NCBI RefSeq assembly: GCF_024297145.1
Contig: NZ_JANCTC010000001.1
Location: 434,001 to 498,000 of the forward strand
DNA from: Mesorhizobium sp. LMG 17147
GTDB lineage: Bacteria; Pseudomonadota; Alphaproteobacteria; Rhizobiales; Rhizobiaceae
Length of the DNA: 64,000 nucleotides
Direction: 5' to 3'
Position numbers and translations under genes: made by a program. Positions 8,799-18,045 of the stretch are shown here, one piece after another. The first letter of the stretch is position 1. Every line of letters begins with the position of its first letter. The notes under the pieces are model-generated. The model was not told where the DNA came from. It searched no databases and worked only from the letters and a program-made list of their open reading frames with translations.

Positions 8799-9127
8799 GT
8801 CGTCTTCCTCCCAATCGGCGGCGAATGTGAAGTCAACGGCGGACAAGTTCAAGCACGGACTCGCAGCCTCAGAACAGCTTGTGATGGGCCAGCACCGGGC
8901 AATTGGACGGCACTGCCTCCTGGCCAAATCGTCTCGTCCGGTATTGCGAGAACTGCAGGAACGACGCGCCCAGTTGGCATTCGGGTGACAGGCGGCGCCG
9001 GATGCGTTATATTGCACTGCACAATGCGAGCGCCTGCAGGCGAGGCTCCCATCAATCCGATGAATCGGCCCATGAAATGGGCCTATGAATCGGCATTGAG
9101 CCGCAAGGACGGAAAACCGATACCGAG
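8799..9127. promoter_or_regulatory. Divergent intergenic region between the SDR gene and exoQ
   Basis: 329 bp without a convincing gene. On the exoQ side there is a good sigma-70-like promoter: GTGACA at 8985-8990, a 17-bp spacer, and TATATT at 9008-9013, about 115 bp before the exoQ start. I see no clear counterpart for the SDR gene. No operator-like palindrome stands out. Confidence 0.5.
8985..9013 (+). promoter_or_regulatory. Candidate sigma-70 promoter for exoQ
   Basis: GTGACA (8985-8990) and TATATT (9008-9013) each match the consensus at 5 of 6 bases and are separated by exactly 17 bp. Placement upstream of exoQ is sensible. It is a sequence match only. Confidence 0.45.
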
Positions 9128-10399
9128 ATGAAGATTCCAAAATCTCTGTTGATCGATTCGGACAAGAACACGGTCTATGGCAGCTTTGCCGTTGCCGTCT
9201 CGATCTGGGCGTTCTCCTACTCGACCATTTTCGGCCAGGCCATGATCCTGGCCTACTATGCAGTCTGGCTGCCGCTCATCCTGGTCGACTACCGCAAGAT
9301 ATTAAGGCACGCTTCCAGCGCCTGGCTTCCGCTGGCCTTTGCAACCTATGTCTGCTTCTCGGTGTTCTGGTCGGCAGCTCCCGGCACCACGGCAAGGACG
9401 GCCGTCCAATATTGTTCCCATATCGCCTGCGCCTACATTGCCGCACGCACCGTCAGCGTCCGGACCTTGACCATAGGCGCCCTGATCGGGATTTTCGTCG
9501 TCCTGCTCTACTCGCTCAAGGTCGCGAGTTATTCCTACGACGTTCTCGATGGGACGTACAATTTCGTCGGCGCGTTCAGCTCCAAGAACCAGATCGGCTT
9601 TGTCGCATCGCTTGGCATTTATTTCTGCGTTGTCTACCTCGCCTTTCTCAGGCGGGGCCGGACAAGCTTTTTGTTGATCGTACCGATTGTCCTTCTATCG
9701 GGCTATCTACTGGTCGTGTCGCATTCGGCCACTTCGATGGCATCGACCCCGGCGGTTCTCGCTCTGGTCGCCCTGCTTTCCATCGGCAAGGTGCTTTCGC
9801 TCCGCCATCGCCGGGTGATTTTCATGATCGGTGCGGGCGGGCTGGTCGCCTGCACCGTGATTGCGCTGAATCTCGGGCTGATGGACTTTGTCCTTGGCCT
9901 TTTCGGCAAGGATTCGACGCTCACCGGACGAACCTACCTCTGGCAGCAGGGCTGGAATGCCGCGCAGCAATCGCCCGTGCTCGGCGTCGGCTACGCGGCC
10001 TATTGGGTGCAGGGCTTCTCCGAGGCCGAGCGGCTGTGGAACGAATTCTACATCGCCGCGCGAAGCGGCTTCCACTTCCACAACACCTACATCGAGACCT
10101 TGGTGGAACTCGGCTTCGTCGGTGCGACACTGCTTTCGCTGATTATCCTGCGCACGCTCTGGGGTCACGTCTCGGCGCTGATATTCAGGACATGGCAAGC
10201 CGACTCCGTGATTCTCGCCGGCGTCATGGTGCTTCTGTTCATCCGATCCTTCGTCGAGGTCGAGACCCTCAATCCCTACATCATGGGATCGTTCCTGCTG
10301 TACTATAGCTACTTCAAGCTGGTGAGGGTGCCGGCCATCGCTGCTTCCCGGTGGAGCGCCGTGAACCATCTGGAGGAACCGGACGCCGTGCGAGGCTAG
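9128..10399 (+). CDS. exoQ: Exopolysaccharide polymerase, ExoQ/O-antigen ligase (Wzy) family
   Basis: A 423-residue integral membrane protein with about 10-11 helices and a large periplasmic loop containing SGFHFHNTYIETLVELG near residue 315, the typical Wzy_C/O-antigen-ligase segment with its conserved His. Family members polymerise lipid-linked repeat units at the periplasmic face of the inner membrane. Its position next to exoF-exoY and its length (S. meliloti ExoQ is about the same) support ExoQ. It ends at a hairpin shared with convergent exoF. Confidence 0.87.
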   Translation: MKIPKSLLIDSDKNTVYGSFAVAVSIWAFSYSTIFGQAMILAYYAVWLPLILVDYRKILRHASSAWLPLAFATYVCFSVFWSAAPGTTARTAVQYCSHIACAYIAARTVSVRTLTIGALIGIFVVLLYSLKVASYSYDVLDGTYNFVGAFSSKNQIGFVASLGIYFCVVYLAFLRRGRTSFLLIVPIVLLSGYLLVVSHSATSMASTPAVLALVALLSIGKVLSLRHRRVIFMIGAGGLVACTVIALNLGLMDFVLGLFGKDSTLTGRTYLWQQGWNAAQQSPVLGVGYAAYWVQGFSEAERLWNEFYIAARSGFHFHNTYIETLVELGFVGATLLSLIILRTLWGHVSALIFRTWQADSVILAGVMVLLFIRSFVEVETLNPYIMGSFLLYYSYFKLVRVPAIAASRWSAVNHLEEPDAVRG

Positions 10400-10423
10400 C
10401 GCGGGCGGATCCCAAACGGCAAA

Positions 10424-10451
10424 AACCCCGCAGACCGCTGCCCACGGGGTT
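10424..10451. terminator. Bidirectional rho-independent-like hairpin between exoQ and exoF
   Basis: AACCCCG (10424-10430) pairs with CGGGGTT (10445-10451); an inner GCAG/CTGC pair extends the structure. A run of A precedes it on the + strand (T-run on the other strand), which favours termination of exoF; the + strand side has only TTGG. It lies between two convergent stop codons. Confidence 0.65.
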
Positions 10452-10476
10452 GGTGCTTCGCTCCGGTGGAAAGAAG

Positions 10477-11724
10477 CTACTGGATGGCCAGGGGCGCCGG
10501 TTTGACCTTGATCACGTCCCCTGGCAGCACCGGCGTGTCTTCATCGGCGGTGATTTCGCTGGTCTTGCCGTCGACCACCCGCACCAGGGAAAAAGACAAG
10601 GCCGCTGGTTCGTTGTTGCCATAGAATTGCGGCATGGGGCTGCCCGACAAGGCTTCGGACATCAAGGCCTTTTCCATATTCAGCTTCAGCGTCACCTCGT
10701 TGAGATCGGCTTCCGTCTGTTGCCGGTCGGTCGCGAGGCTGGAGTTCTGGGTGTTCTCGAGATCGATGGCGTCCTGGGTGGCCTTGCTGATCGACTGCTT
10801 GGCCGTGAGAATCGCCGTTTCGTAATCCAGGATCTGGCCCTCAAGGTCGGCGATGGTTTGCTGCGAGTTCAAAACCCGCGTGTTGACGACCAGGCCCTTT
10901 TGCGCCAGCGAGCCGATGCCGTTGAGCTGCTCCTTCGCCAGATCAACCTGCTTCTGCTGGTTGACGATCTTTTTCTGCAGCGAATCGATCTCGCTCTGCA
11001 GCAGCGCCTTCAAATCGTCGAGCGCCTGCAAGCGCAGCTTGAGTTTCTTCTGGTCGGCCGCCAGGATCGCCGTCTCATCGGCAACGATGCTGGGCAGCTT
11101 CGGATCGTCGGCCACCTCTTTCGGCACCGCGAATGTCGGCTTGTCCGCCAGTTCCGCTTCGATGCGGGCGCGCTTGACGGTCAGCCTGACCAACTGGTCT
11201 TGTAGTACGTCGAAATTGCCCTTGGCATTGATCAGGTCGCGATCGTAGCGCTGTCCGCTCTCCGGGGTCCGCCGGGCTCCGCCGGCAATGCTCATCGCTT
11301 TCAGCACGGTCAACCCAGGCACACAAGGATACTGGCCAGGCGCTTGCACCTCGCCGGAGATGTAGAATGGCCGGTACTGCGCCATTTCGACGGAAGCCTC
11401 CGGCCTGTCGGCCAGAGCGAGCTTGCGCTGCAGCGCCTCGCCGAGCGATGCGGCGATCTCCGAAGTCGTCTTGCCGGATGCGGGCATCTCGCCGACGAAG
11501 GGAACCGACAAGGTTCCAGCGGGCCCGACCGTGTATTCTCCATTGATGGCCGACCAGTCGCGGAACGTGCCTTCGACGGTCTGCCATTCAGCCACGCGGA
11601 TGGTCAGCTTGTCCTGTGCTCCTAGGCGATAGTCGTCGGCGAAGGCAAACTGTGGCAGGGCTAGCGACAGCGTCAGGCCGGTCGCCACTGTAAGGCAAGT
11701 CGTCAAAAGTCGTACTCGCCGCAT
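10477..11724 (-). CDS. exoF: Polysaccharide export outer-membrane/periplasmic protein ExoF
   Basis: A protein of about 415 residues with an N-terminal signal peptide (RLLTTCLTVATGLTLSLA, cleavage near FAFA-DD), a polysaccharide-export (Wza-like) beta domain beginning DDYRLGAQDKLTIRV, a SLBB-like segment (YISGEVQAPGQYPCVPG), a long coiled-coil (about residues 220-340) and a C-terminal segment GDVIKV. In S. meliloti ExoF works with ExoY at the first step and in export of succinoglycan. The frame extends upstream to a TTG at 11775; I prefer the ATG at 11724 because it gives a compact signal peptide, but neither start has a strong ribosome site. Confidence 0.87.
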   Translation of the reverse strand: MRRVRLLTTCLTVATGLTLSLALPQFAFADDYRLGAQDKLTIRVAEWQTVEGTFRDWSAINGEYTVGPAGTLSVPFVGEMPASGKTTSEIAASLGEALQRKLALADRPEASVEMAQYRPFYISGEVQAPGQYPCVPGLTVLKAMSIAGGARRTPESGQRYDRDLINAKGNFDVLQDQLVRLTVKRARIEAELADKPTFAVPKEVADDPKLPSIVADETAILAADQKKLKLRLQALDDLKALLQSEIDSLQKKIVNQQKQVDLAKEQLNGIGSLAQKGLVVNTRVLNSQQTIADLEGQILDYETAILTAKQSISKATQDAIDLENTQNSSLATDRQQTEADLNEVTLKLNMEKALMSEALSGSPMPQFYGNNEPAALSFSLVRVVDGKTSEITADEDTPVLPGDVIKVKPAPLAIQ

Positions 11725-11895
11725 GCGTCGGGAGAGAATGCCGGTGCAAAAAATATCGATTATATCTGCTTTCAACTGAGCGTTTCCGATCTGGTTTGCC
11801 CCGCCCGATGAACTGCCGATGCCTGAGTTAGGGGCCTGAGTTTCGGGCCCGAATTCTGGACAGCTGCTCCTCGATGTACGGCCAGCAAGCGGCCG

Positions 11896-12573
11896 TCAGT
11901 AGCAGCCTCGCGACATCCAGACCGCAGGTACGGTCTTGATGATGATGCGAATGTCTTCGAACATCGACCAGTTCTCGACATAGTGCCTGTCGAACGCGAC
12001 GCGGCTGTCGTAGGAAACGTCGTTGCGTCCGCTGACCTGCCATAGCCCGGTCAGGCCGGGGCGCGATTTCAGGTAATAGACGGCCGAATTGCCATAAATC
12101 TCCAGCTCATCGCGCACCACGGGACGAGGCCCGACCAGGCTCATATCCCCCTGCAGGATGTTGATGATCTGCGGCAACTCATCGAGGCTGAGCTTCCTCA
12201 GCACCGCTCCGACGCGCGTGATCCGCGGGTCGTTCTTCAGCTTGCGGGTCGCGATCCATTCGGCGCTGGCCTCCGGATTCGCGGCGAGATAGGCAGCAAG
12301 CACCCGCTCGCCGTCTGGAACCATGGTGCGGAACTTGAGGCACGGAAAAATCCGTCCTCCGCGGCCGATCCGGCTATGACCATAGAAAATCGGCCCGCCA
12401 TCGGAAAACTTGACAAGCAGCGCTATCATTACGAACAGCGGGCTGAGGGCGATCAGGCCGATCAGCGAACCGGCAATATCGAAGCTGCGTTTGACCAGGC
12501 CGCCGATCGGTGGCGGAAAATCGACACCGGCCTGCGAAAAATCCGCATCGGCCGGCTTGGCTACGTCCCTCAT
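11896..12573 (-). CDS. exoY: Undecaprenyl-phosphate galactose phosphotransferase ExoY
   Basis: A 225-residue initiating sugar transferase (bacterial sugar transferase family). It moves a hexose-1-phosphate, galactose in S. meliloti, from UDP-sugar to undecaprenyl phosphate at the inner membrane. One membrane helix lies near residues 28-52 ([19 protein letters not shown]). The catalytic C-terminal block contains [24 protein letters not shown] and [15 protein letters not shown]. The ATG at 12573 has GGAG 7 nt upstream and gives the family length. exoF lies downstream on the same strand after about 170 bp, as in the exoYF unit of S. meliloti. Confidence 0.93.
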   Translation of the reverse strand: MRDVAKPADADFSQAGVDFPPPIGGLVKRSFDIAGSLIGLIALSPLFVMIALLVKFSDGGPIFYGHSRIGRGGRIFPCLKFRTMVPDGERVLAAYLAANPEASAEWIATRKLKNDPRITRVGAVLRKLSLDELPQIINILQGDMSLVGPRPVVRDELEIYGNSAVYYLKSRPGLTGLWQVSGRNDVSYDSRVAFDRHYVENWSMFEDIRIIIKTVPAVWMSRGCY

Positions 12574-13131
12574 GCGTAAACTCCATACGTTGAACGGATG
12601 GTTTACCGCACGATACCAAAAAAATGCTGCAGCGCAACACACAATTTCCCAGACGGCTGTAATAGTCGCGTCATGAACTGACTAAATAATAAACTCGTCC
12701 TGCACAAAATTGCGCCTTTATGTCGCAAAAAAGACGGATTATGGGCAATTTTGGAAAAGCTAGTCCAATTTTGAGGCTGATTTTAGGCGAATCGCTCTTT
12801 ATACCCTGCTGTGGGGCTTTGTCGCCATTTAGAATTTCGAAATAACGACTGACGTTGTGGTAAAATACTAGTCGATATCATAAATCTTACTGAAGCGAGT
12901 CGATATCCGGCAATCAGTGGTGATGCCGACGTGTGCATTGCACCATGGCAGAGTCGATCCCGAGGATTCGTTTAAAATTTATTCCGCAGCTGCCCTTGCC
13001 GGCTATTGCGCGGCTCAATAGAGTTGCAAATTGTTTCTGTCGGACTATGGACAGATTGGGCTAGGCCGGAAGCAACCGGCCAGAAGCGGGCAACCTAAAT
13101 AAGCTCGCAGAGTTTAAGGGAGGTGCTCGGG
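12574..13131. promoter_or_regulatory. exoY-exoX divergent control region
   Basis: 558 bp with much lower GC than its surroundings and no good gene. It holds three copies of CAATTTTG: inverted at 12705-12712, direct at 12746-12753 and 12766-12773 (start-to-start 41 and 20 bp, close to whole helical turns). A direct repeat AGTCGATATC occurs at 12870-12879 and 12898-12907. In S. meliloti the exoX-exoY region is the main control point of succinoglycan synthesis and a target of the zinc-finger regulator MucR, which favours AT-rich DNA. That these repeats bind MucR is inference. Confidence 0.6.
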
Positions 13132-13452
13132 GTGGGCTTGTCGACATTTTTTCCCGAGCCGGTGGATGGGCTATCGGGTATGTCACTGCCAAAGTTCATT
13201 ATCGGAATGTGTTTTGCGCTGGCGATCGTGATCGTCTGGTCCTATTTGGGCGGCGCCTCGCTCGGCACGACGCTGTTTCGCGTCATCGGCTGTGCCATAG
13301 TCATCCAAATGGGTTATTTTCTACTGGTCTTTGCCATGGTCGCCAGAAATGCCCCGACCCCGGCCGACAAAATTCGCGACGCTGAACGAACGCTGAGTTC
13401 GAACGAGGCGGCCGAAGGCGAGAAATTCAGCGCAAGGAGAGGCCTTCACTGA
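13132..13452 (+). CDS. exoX: Exopolysaccharide production repressor, ExoX/SyrA-like small membrane protein
   Basis: About 106 residues with two hydrophobic helices (FIIGMCFALAIVIVWSYLGG and IGCAIVIQMGYFLLVFAMVA) and a short charged tail, the layout of the SyrA/ExoX repressor family. In S. meliloti ExoX inhibits succinoglycan synthesis after transcription, depending on the exoX:exoY ratio. The position divergent from exoY and before exoU is the same as there. Start choice: GTG 13132 has GGGAGG 8 nt upstream; GTG 13123 overlaps that site, and ATG 13180 (MSLPKF) is a plausible alternative with a weaker site. Confidence 0.82.
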   Translation: MGLSTFFPEPVDGLSGMSLPKFIIGMCFALAIVIVWSYLGGASLGTTLFRVIGCAIVIQMGYFLLVFAMVARNAPTPADKIRDAERTLSSNEAAEGEKFSARRGLH

Positions 13453-13910
13453 TTTCGGGCCTGGCCGGGTCTGCGATGTCCATGTGACCTGTGGTTAAGC
13501 TCGTCGATCCTCTGACGAATTGCTCGCCTCGACAACACCGGCAGTCGGCATTCCTGTTCGTTCGTTTCCTTGACACTGCGGGCCTCGACGCGCTCGCTCG
13601 GCGCCGCCGCCGTCCGGTCGGCGAGGATCAGCAACTGGTTTTCCGCCTGTCGAGCGCTCTGGAGCGTGTAGGAACGGCTCTGCCAAGCGGTGCATTTCTG
13701 GAGCCATCCCTATTAAGGCTCGCCGCCTGCCCAGCCGGGCCATGACACCCAGCAAAATGAAAAACTGGACGGCGCCGATGATTTTGGCGATGCTTGCTTC
13801 GCACTTGCAGCATAGGCGCTTGGGCCGATGTATTTCAGAATGGGCGGTGGGGCATTGAGCTGACGGGGCGAGGAAATCCGCAACGACTTCTGCAATCGAG
13901 AGGCATGTCC
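13453..13910. other. Intergenic stretch between exoX and exoU
   Basis: 458 bp with no gene I can support. On the minus strand one frame is open from about 13725 to 13446 and reads protein-like (for example ENQLLILADR and SVKETNEQEC), but a stop lies just upstream and there is no ATG, so at most it is a gene remnant. No promoter or terminator stands out. Confidence 0.4.
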
Positions 13911-14927
13911 ATGACATCATTCCAGGTCTGCGTGATTATCGCCGCCCGCAATGCGGCGCGGACAATCCCGGCTGCCATTGCATCGGCGTTACGCGAACCT
14001 GAGGTTGCGGAAGTTGTCGTCGTCGATGACGCGTCCACCGACGATACGGCGAAAGTCGCCCACGCAGCCAGCGACGGTACGGGCCGCCTGTCCGTCATCC
14101 GCTTCGACGTCAATCGCGGCCCGTCCTTTGCACGCAACGCCGCGATAGCCGGTTCCAGGTCGCCGTTCATCAGCATCCTGGACGCTGATGATTTCTTTTT
14201 CGAAGGCAGGTTTCACAGACTGTTCGCCAGCACCGATTGGGATTTCGCCGCAGACAACATCATGCTTGTCAGGGATGACGCGGCAACCGACGTTTCGAAA
14301 ATCGTTGCTCCACCGTTCTCGCCCGAGCCGGAATTCCTCGATTTCGAGGGCTTCGTCGATGGCAATATCTCCAGGCGCCGTGTGCAACGAGGGGAACTGG
14401 GCTTCCTCAAGCCAGTGATCAGCCGCGCCTTCCTCGATCGGCATGGGCTGCGCTACGACGAGAAGCTGCGCCTGGGTGAAGACTATGAACTCTATGCGCG
14501 CGCGGTTGCCCATGGCGCGCGCTTCAAGGTCATCAAATCCTGTGGCTACGGCGCGATCGTGCGCGCCGATTCGCTGAGCGGACGGCACAAGACCCAGGAC
14601 CTGAAGCATCTGGCCGATGCCGACCTTGCACTGCTTGCGATCGACAGTTTGCCGGAGGCATCGAAGGCTGCGCTGAGAAGGCACGAGCGGCACATCCGCG
14701 ACAAATACCGGTTGCGGAAGTTTTTAGACGTGAAGGCTGAGCGCGGGTTGGCACCGGCCGCGGCCTACGCCTTGGCCGGCTCGTCCAACCTCACAGCCGT
14801 CGTCCGCGGCGTTGCCTCCGACAAGCTGGATGCGCTGTTTCGCCGCGCTGGCCTCGCCGCGAAGCGTCAGCATGTGCCGCCGCTGCGCTTCCTCATGGCC
14901 GGAACCAGCACGGCCAGCGATAGCTAG
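13911..14927 (+). CDS. exoU: Glycosyltransferase family 2, ExoU-like
   Basis: A 338-residue GT-A glycosyltransferase. The N-terminus has VCVIIAARNAARTI and VVVVDDASTDDTA, and the DXD-type metal motif is ILDADD near residue 86. The acceptor half contains LGFLKPVISRAF and LRLGEDYELYARA, a pattern shared with the second exo GT2 at 26633-27583, so the two are paralogues. The ATG at 13911 has GAGAGG 7 nt upstream; an in-frame ATG at 13905 overlaps that spacer. Location after exoX matches exoU of S. meliloti, which adds a glucose to the side chain of the succinoglycan unit. Sugar specificity here is inferred. Confidence 0.82.
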   Translation: MTSFQVCVIIAARNAARTIPAAIASALREPEVAEVVVVDDASTDDTAKVAHAASDGTGRLSVIRFDVNRGPSFARNAAIAGSRSPFISILDADDFFFEGRFHRLFASTDWDFAADNIMLVRDDAATDVSKIVAPPFSPEPEFLDFEGFVDGNISRRRVQRGELGFLKPVISRAFLDRHGLRYDEKLRLGEDYELYARAVAHGARFKVIKSCGYGAIVRADSLSGRHKTQDLKHLADADLALLAIDSLPEASKAALRRHERHIRDKYRLRKFLDVKAERGLAPAAAYALAGSSNLTAVVRGVASDKLDALFRRAGLAAKRQHVPPLRFLMAGTSTASDS

Positions 14928-15196
14928 GCCCGTCAACGTGCGATGGCGGTAGCCACTCCGTTACCGTTAGGTCGGCTCGCACCATTTCAACGAGATTCAT
15001 GAGTTTACGATCTAGGTGGTTGCCTATGGGCGCCGGGAATGGCAATCTATGTTGCGGTGCAGCAATTGTGGACGGCCACCCGAACTGGCCCGAGACATAC
15101 CCTGTCGGAGGAGCTGGACGATGCAAGAAATGTCTTTTGAATGTGGACGGGCACTAAGGCCGTTCACCAGCTTGACGATGACGGGGCGCTGACTAC

Positions 15197-15598
15197 ATGG
15201 CCTCGATCTTTCGCTTCCGATCGAGAGATCCGGCGCGCGACACGCAGACCGACACCTCGCGCCTCGATCGCTTGGCAAAGCTGCTGGACCAGATCGCGGC
15301 CGAAGTCGAGGCGGAGAAGAGCGGACTTGAGAACCGCTACAGGACAACGGCCACCAATGCCGCCTTTCTGGTCGAGGCGATGGAGAACGGTTCGGTCTCC
15401 TCGCGCAGGTCTTCCGAAGTCGGCGAACTGACCAGGTCGATTCTGAATTGCGAGCGGCGCATCGCAGCGCTGTCGCGCCAGATGCAGATGATGAAGGATC
15501 TCCGTCATTCGCTGGATGAAATCTTCGAGCCGAAGCGGCAGAACGGTCCCGACATGAGGACTGATTTTGTGAAGCCCGCCGATTCCGGCACGGGCTGA
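15197..15598 (+). CDS. Small coiled-coil protein of unknown function in the exo cluster
   Basis: A 133-residue, charged, soluble protein with no signal peptide or membrane helix. Heptad-like spacing of hydrophobics spans about residues 20-110 (LDRLAKLLDQIAAEVEAEKS and CERRIAALSRQMQMMKDL), suggesting a helical hairpin or coiled coil. I recognise no domain. It lies between exoU and exoK, 269 bp and 132 bp from them, on the same strand. Codon use and composition fit a real gene. A structural or regulatory partner of the EPS machinery is possible but unsupported. Confidence 0.6.
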   Translation: MASIFRFRSRDPARDTQTDTSRLDRLAKLLDQIAAEVEAEKSGLENRYRTTATNAAFLVEAMENGSVSSRRSSEVGELTRSILNCERRIAALSRQMQMMKDLRHSLDEIFEPKRQNGPDMRTDFVKPADSGTG

Positions 15599-15730
15599 GC
15601 GAACACCCCGGGTCGGCGCAATGGTTTAGGCACAACACTGAGCTTAGGAGCGACAGAGGTCAAGATCAGGTTGTTTCGTCACGGTTCGAACGATCGCTTT
15701 GGGGGCGCATAGCACAAGGTGAGTTTTGAT

Positions 15731-16597
15731 ATGAATGCAGATCTTAAAAGCACGTCCGCCCCGGCACCCCGCGGCACCCCGTTCACGCGCCCGATCCCAG
15801 GCAAGCTGCGGCCGCTCCGTTCAGACGGCGCGTTTCTGCTGATCGTTCTCGTCAGCCTCATTGCGGGCCTTGTGCCCGTCCGTGCCCAGGATCTGCCAAC
15901 CGCGCCGTCTTTTGTCGATGATTTCACCAGCCTCAGTCGCGCGCGCTGGTACATTTCCGACGGCTGGACGAACGGCAAGCATCAGAACTGCACCTGGTCC
16001 AAAAACCTGATCGGGCTTTCCGACGGCATGCTGACGCTCGGTTTCGAGAAGCGCAAGCTGAAGGATCGCGAATTCGCCTGCGCCGAGATCCAGACCAAGC
16101 AGCGCTTCGGCTACGGCACCTACGAGGCGCGGATGAAGACCGACACGGGCTCCGGCGTCAACGCGGCATTCTTCAGCTTCGTCGGCGATGCCGACAAGCA
16201 GCCGCATGATGAAATCGACTTCGAGGTGCTGACCAAGGACACGTCCAAGGTTCAGGTCAACGCCTACATAGCCGGCAAAGGCAAGAACGAGAAACTGGTC
16301 GACGTCGCCGGCGGCACCGACAAGGCCTTCAACGACTACGCCTTCGTCTGGGAAAAGGACCGGCTGCGCTGGTACGTCAACGGCAAGCTTGTCCACGAGA
16401 TCACCGATCCGGCGAAGCTGCCCACCCATTCGCAAAGGATCTATTTCAGCCTGTGGGGCAGCGATACGATGAAGGGCTGGATGGGGCCGTTCTCGGATCC
16501 GGGCCGCAAGCTCACCATGCAGGTGGATCGCGTTGCGTTCACCGCACTCGGCCAGCCCTGCCAATTCCCGGAATCGCTGGCATGCAACACAAACTAG
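15731..16597 (+). CDS. exoK: Secreted family 16 glycoside hydrolase, ExoK-like endo-glycanase
   Basis: A 288-residue GH16 enzyme. The catalytic signature is DEIDFEVL (E-I-D-F-E, nucleophile and acid/base glutamates) near residue 163. A signal-like hydrophobic stretch (FLLIVLVSLIAGLVPV, residues 36-51) ends near RAQ-D, after an unusually long n-region of about 34 residues rich in Pro and Arg. S. meliloti ExoK cleaves nascent succinoglycan to lower molecular weight. The ATG 15731 has AAGGTGAG 7 nt upstream; a GTG at 15719 is in frame. It stands before the UDP-glucose dehydrogenase gene. Confidence 0.88.
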   Translation: MNADLKSTSAPAPRGTPFTRPIPGKLRPLRSDGAFLLIVLVSLIAGLVPVRAQDLPTAPSFVDDFTSLSRARWYISDGWTNGKHQNCTWSKNLIGLSDGMLTLGFEKRKLKDREFACAEIQTKQRFGYGTYEARMKTDTGSGVNAAFFSFVGDADKQPHDEIDFEVLTKDTSKVQVNAYIAGKGKNEKLVDVAGGTDKAFNDYAFVWEKDRLRWYVNGKLVHEITDPAKLPTHSQRIYFSLWGSDTMKGWMGPFSDPGRKLTMQVDRVAFTALGQPCQFPESLACNTN

Positions 16598-16637
16598 AAG
16601 CGCATCTGAACCGGCCGGGCCGAAGGTGGTCGGAAAA

Positions 16638-16671
16638 CCGAAGCTTGAACAGGCCCGAAGCCTTGAACAGG
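16638..16671 (+). repeat. Tandem imperfect repeat just before the UDP-glucose dehydrogenase start
   Basis: CCGAAGCTTGAACAGG (16638-16653) is followed by CCGAAGCCTTGAACAGG (16655-16671), differing by a single extra C. The second copy ends in AGG and supplies the ribosome site for the ATG at 16683. Confidence 0.6.
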
Positions 16672-16682
16672 AATGAAACCGA

Positions 16683-18014
16683 ATGAATTTGACTGTCTTT
16701 GGAATCGGCTATGTCGGTCTTGTACAGGCGGCGGTGCTTGCCGAAGTCGGCCATCAGGTGGTCTGTGTCGACATCGATGCAAAAAAGGTCGAACGGCTCA
16801 ACCAGGGCCATGTCCCGATCTTCGAGCCCGGGCTCGAAAACATGGTCAAGGAGAACCATGCCGCCGGCCGCATCAAGTTCACCACCGACGCCGCCGCGGC
16901 GATCAAGCATGGACAGATCCAGATGATCGCCGTCGGCACGCCGCCGGGCGAGGATGGTTCGGCAGACCTCAAATATGTGCTGGCCGTCGCCGAGGCCATC
17001 GGTCGTGAGATGGACGCGCCCAAGATCGTCGTCGGCAAGTCGACCGTGCCGGTCGGCACCTGCGAAAGAATAAAGGCCAGGATCGCCGAGACGCTGAAGG
17101 CGCGCGGGCGCGAGGATCTGGTTTTCGACGTCGCCTCCAATCCGGAATTCCTCAAGGAAGGGTCCGCTGTGAGCGACTGCATGAAGCCCGACCGCATCAT
17201 CGTCGGCACCAGCAACGAGGACACCGAGGCGGTGATGCGCGAGCTCTACGCGCCGTTCAACCGCAACCACGAAAAGATGATCGTGATGGACGTGCGCAGT
17301 GCCGAGTTCACCAAATACGCAGCCAATTGCATGCTGGCGACCAAGATCAGCTTCATGAATGAAATGGCCAACCTGGCCGAGCAACTGGGCGCCGACATCG
17401 AGGAGGTCCGCAAGGGCATCGGCAGCGACCCGCGGATCGGCTACCACTTCATCTATCCGGGCCTCGGCTATGGCGGCTCGTGCTTCCCGAAGGATGTGCG
17501 TGCCCTGATCAAGACCGCCGAGGCCGTCAAGTTCGACGCCAAGCTGCTGCGTGCCGTCGAGGAGCGCAACAACCAGCAGAAGTCGGTCCTGTTCGAGAAG
17601 GTGCACCGCTATTTCAAGGGCAATCTCAAAGGCAAGACCTTTGCGCTGTGGGGCCTGGCCTTCAAACCCAATACCGACGACATGCGCGAGGCCCCGGCCC
17701 GCACGCTGATGGAAGCGCTGTGGGCCGCCGGTGCCAATGTCCAGGCCTATGATCCGGAGGCGATGCAGGAATGCCAGGCGATCTACGGGCTGCGCGACGA
17801 CCTGCAACTGTGCGGCACTAAGGAGGCCGCGCTGCGAGGCGCCGACGCGCTCTTGATCGTGACCGAGTGGAAGAGTTTCAGCGCGCCGTCCTTCGATGCA
17901 TTAAAGAACGCGCTGACCAGGCCCGTCATCTTCGACGGACGCAATCTCTACGACCCCAAGGTCATCGCCCGCCACGGCATCGAATACCACAGCATCGGCA
18001 GAATGGCGGCGTGA
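16683..18014 (+). CDS. ugd: UDP-glucose 6-dehydrogenase
   Basis: A 443-residue cytoplasmic enzyme that oxidises UDP-glucose to UDP-glucuronate with two NAD+. The N-terminal Rossmann motif is FGIGYVG (residues 5-11), and the catalytic Cys is in YGGSCFPKD near residue 267. The central dimerisation and C-terminal UDP-binding domains are complete; length is normal (rkpK in S. meliloti). This gene is not part of the S. meliloti succinoglycan cluster. Its place among the glycosyltransferases here suggests that the polymer contains glucuronic acid or a derivative. Confidence 0.95.
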   Translation: MNLTVFGIGYVGLVQAAVLAEVGHQVVCVDIDAKKVERLNQGHVPIFEPGLENMVKENHAAGRIKFTTDAAAAIKHGQIQMIAVGTPPGEDGSADLKYVLAVAEAIGREMDAPKIVVGKSTVPVGTCERIKARIAETLKARGREDLVFDVASNPEFLKEGSAVSDCMKPDRIIVGTSNEDTEAVMRELYAPFNRNHEKMIVMDVRSAEFTKYAANCMLATKISFMNEMANLAEQLGADIEEVRKGIGSDPRIGYHFIYPGLGYGGSCFPKDVRALIKTAEAVKFDAKLLRAVEERNNQQKSVLFEKVHRYFKGNLKGKTFALWGLAFKPNTDDMREAPARTLMEALWAAGANVQAYDPEAMQECQAIYGLRDDLQLCGTKEAALRGADALLIVTEWKSFSAPSFDALKNALTRPVIFDGRNLYDPKVIARHGIEYHSIGRMAA

Positions 18015-18045
18015 CGCTAGGGCGGTCCAGCAAGGAGCCAGGTCC

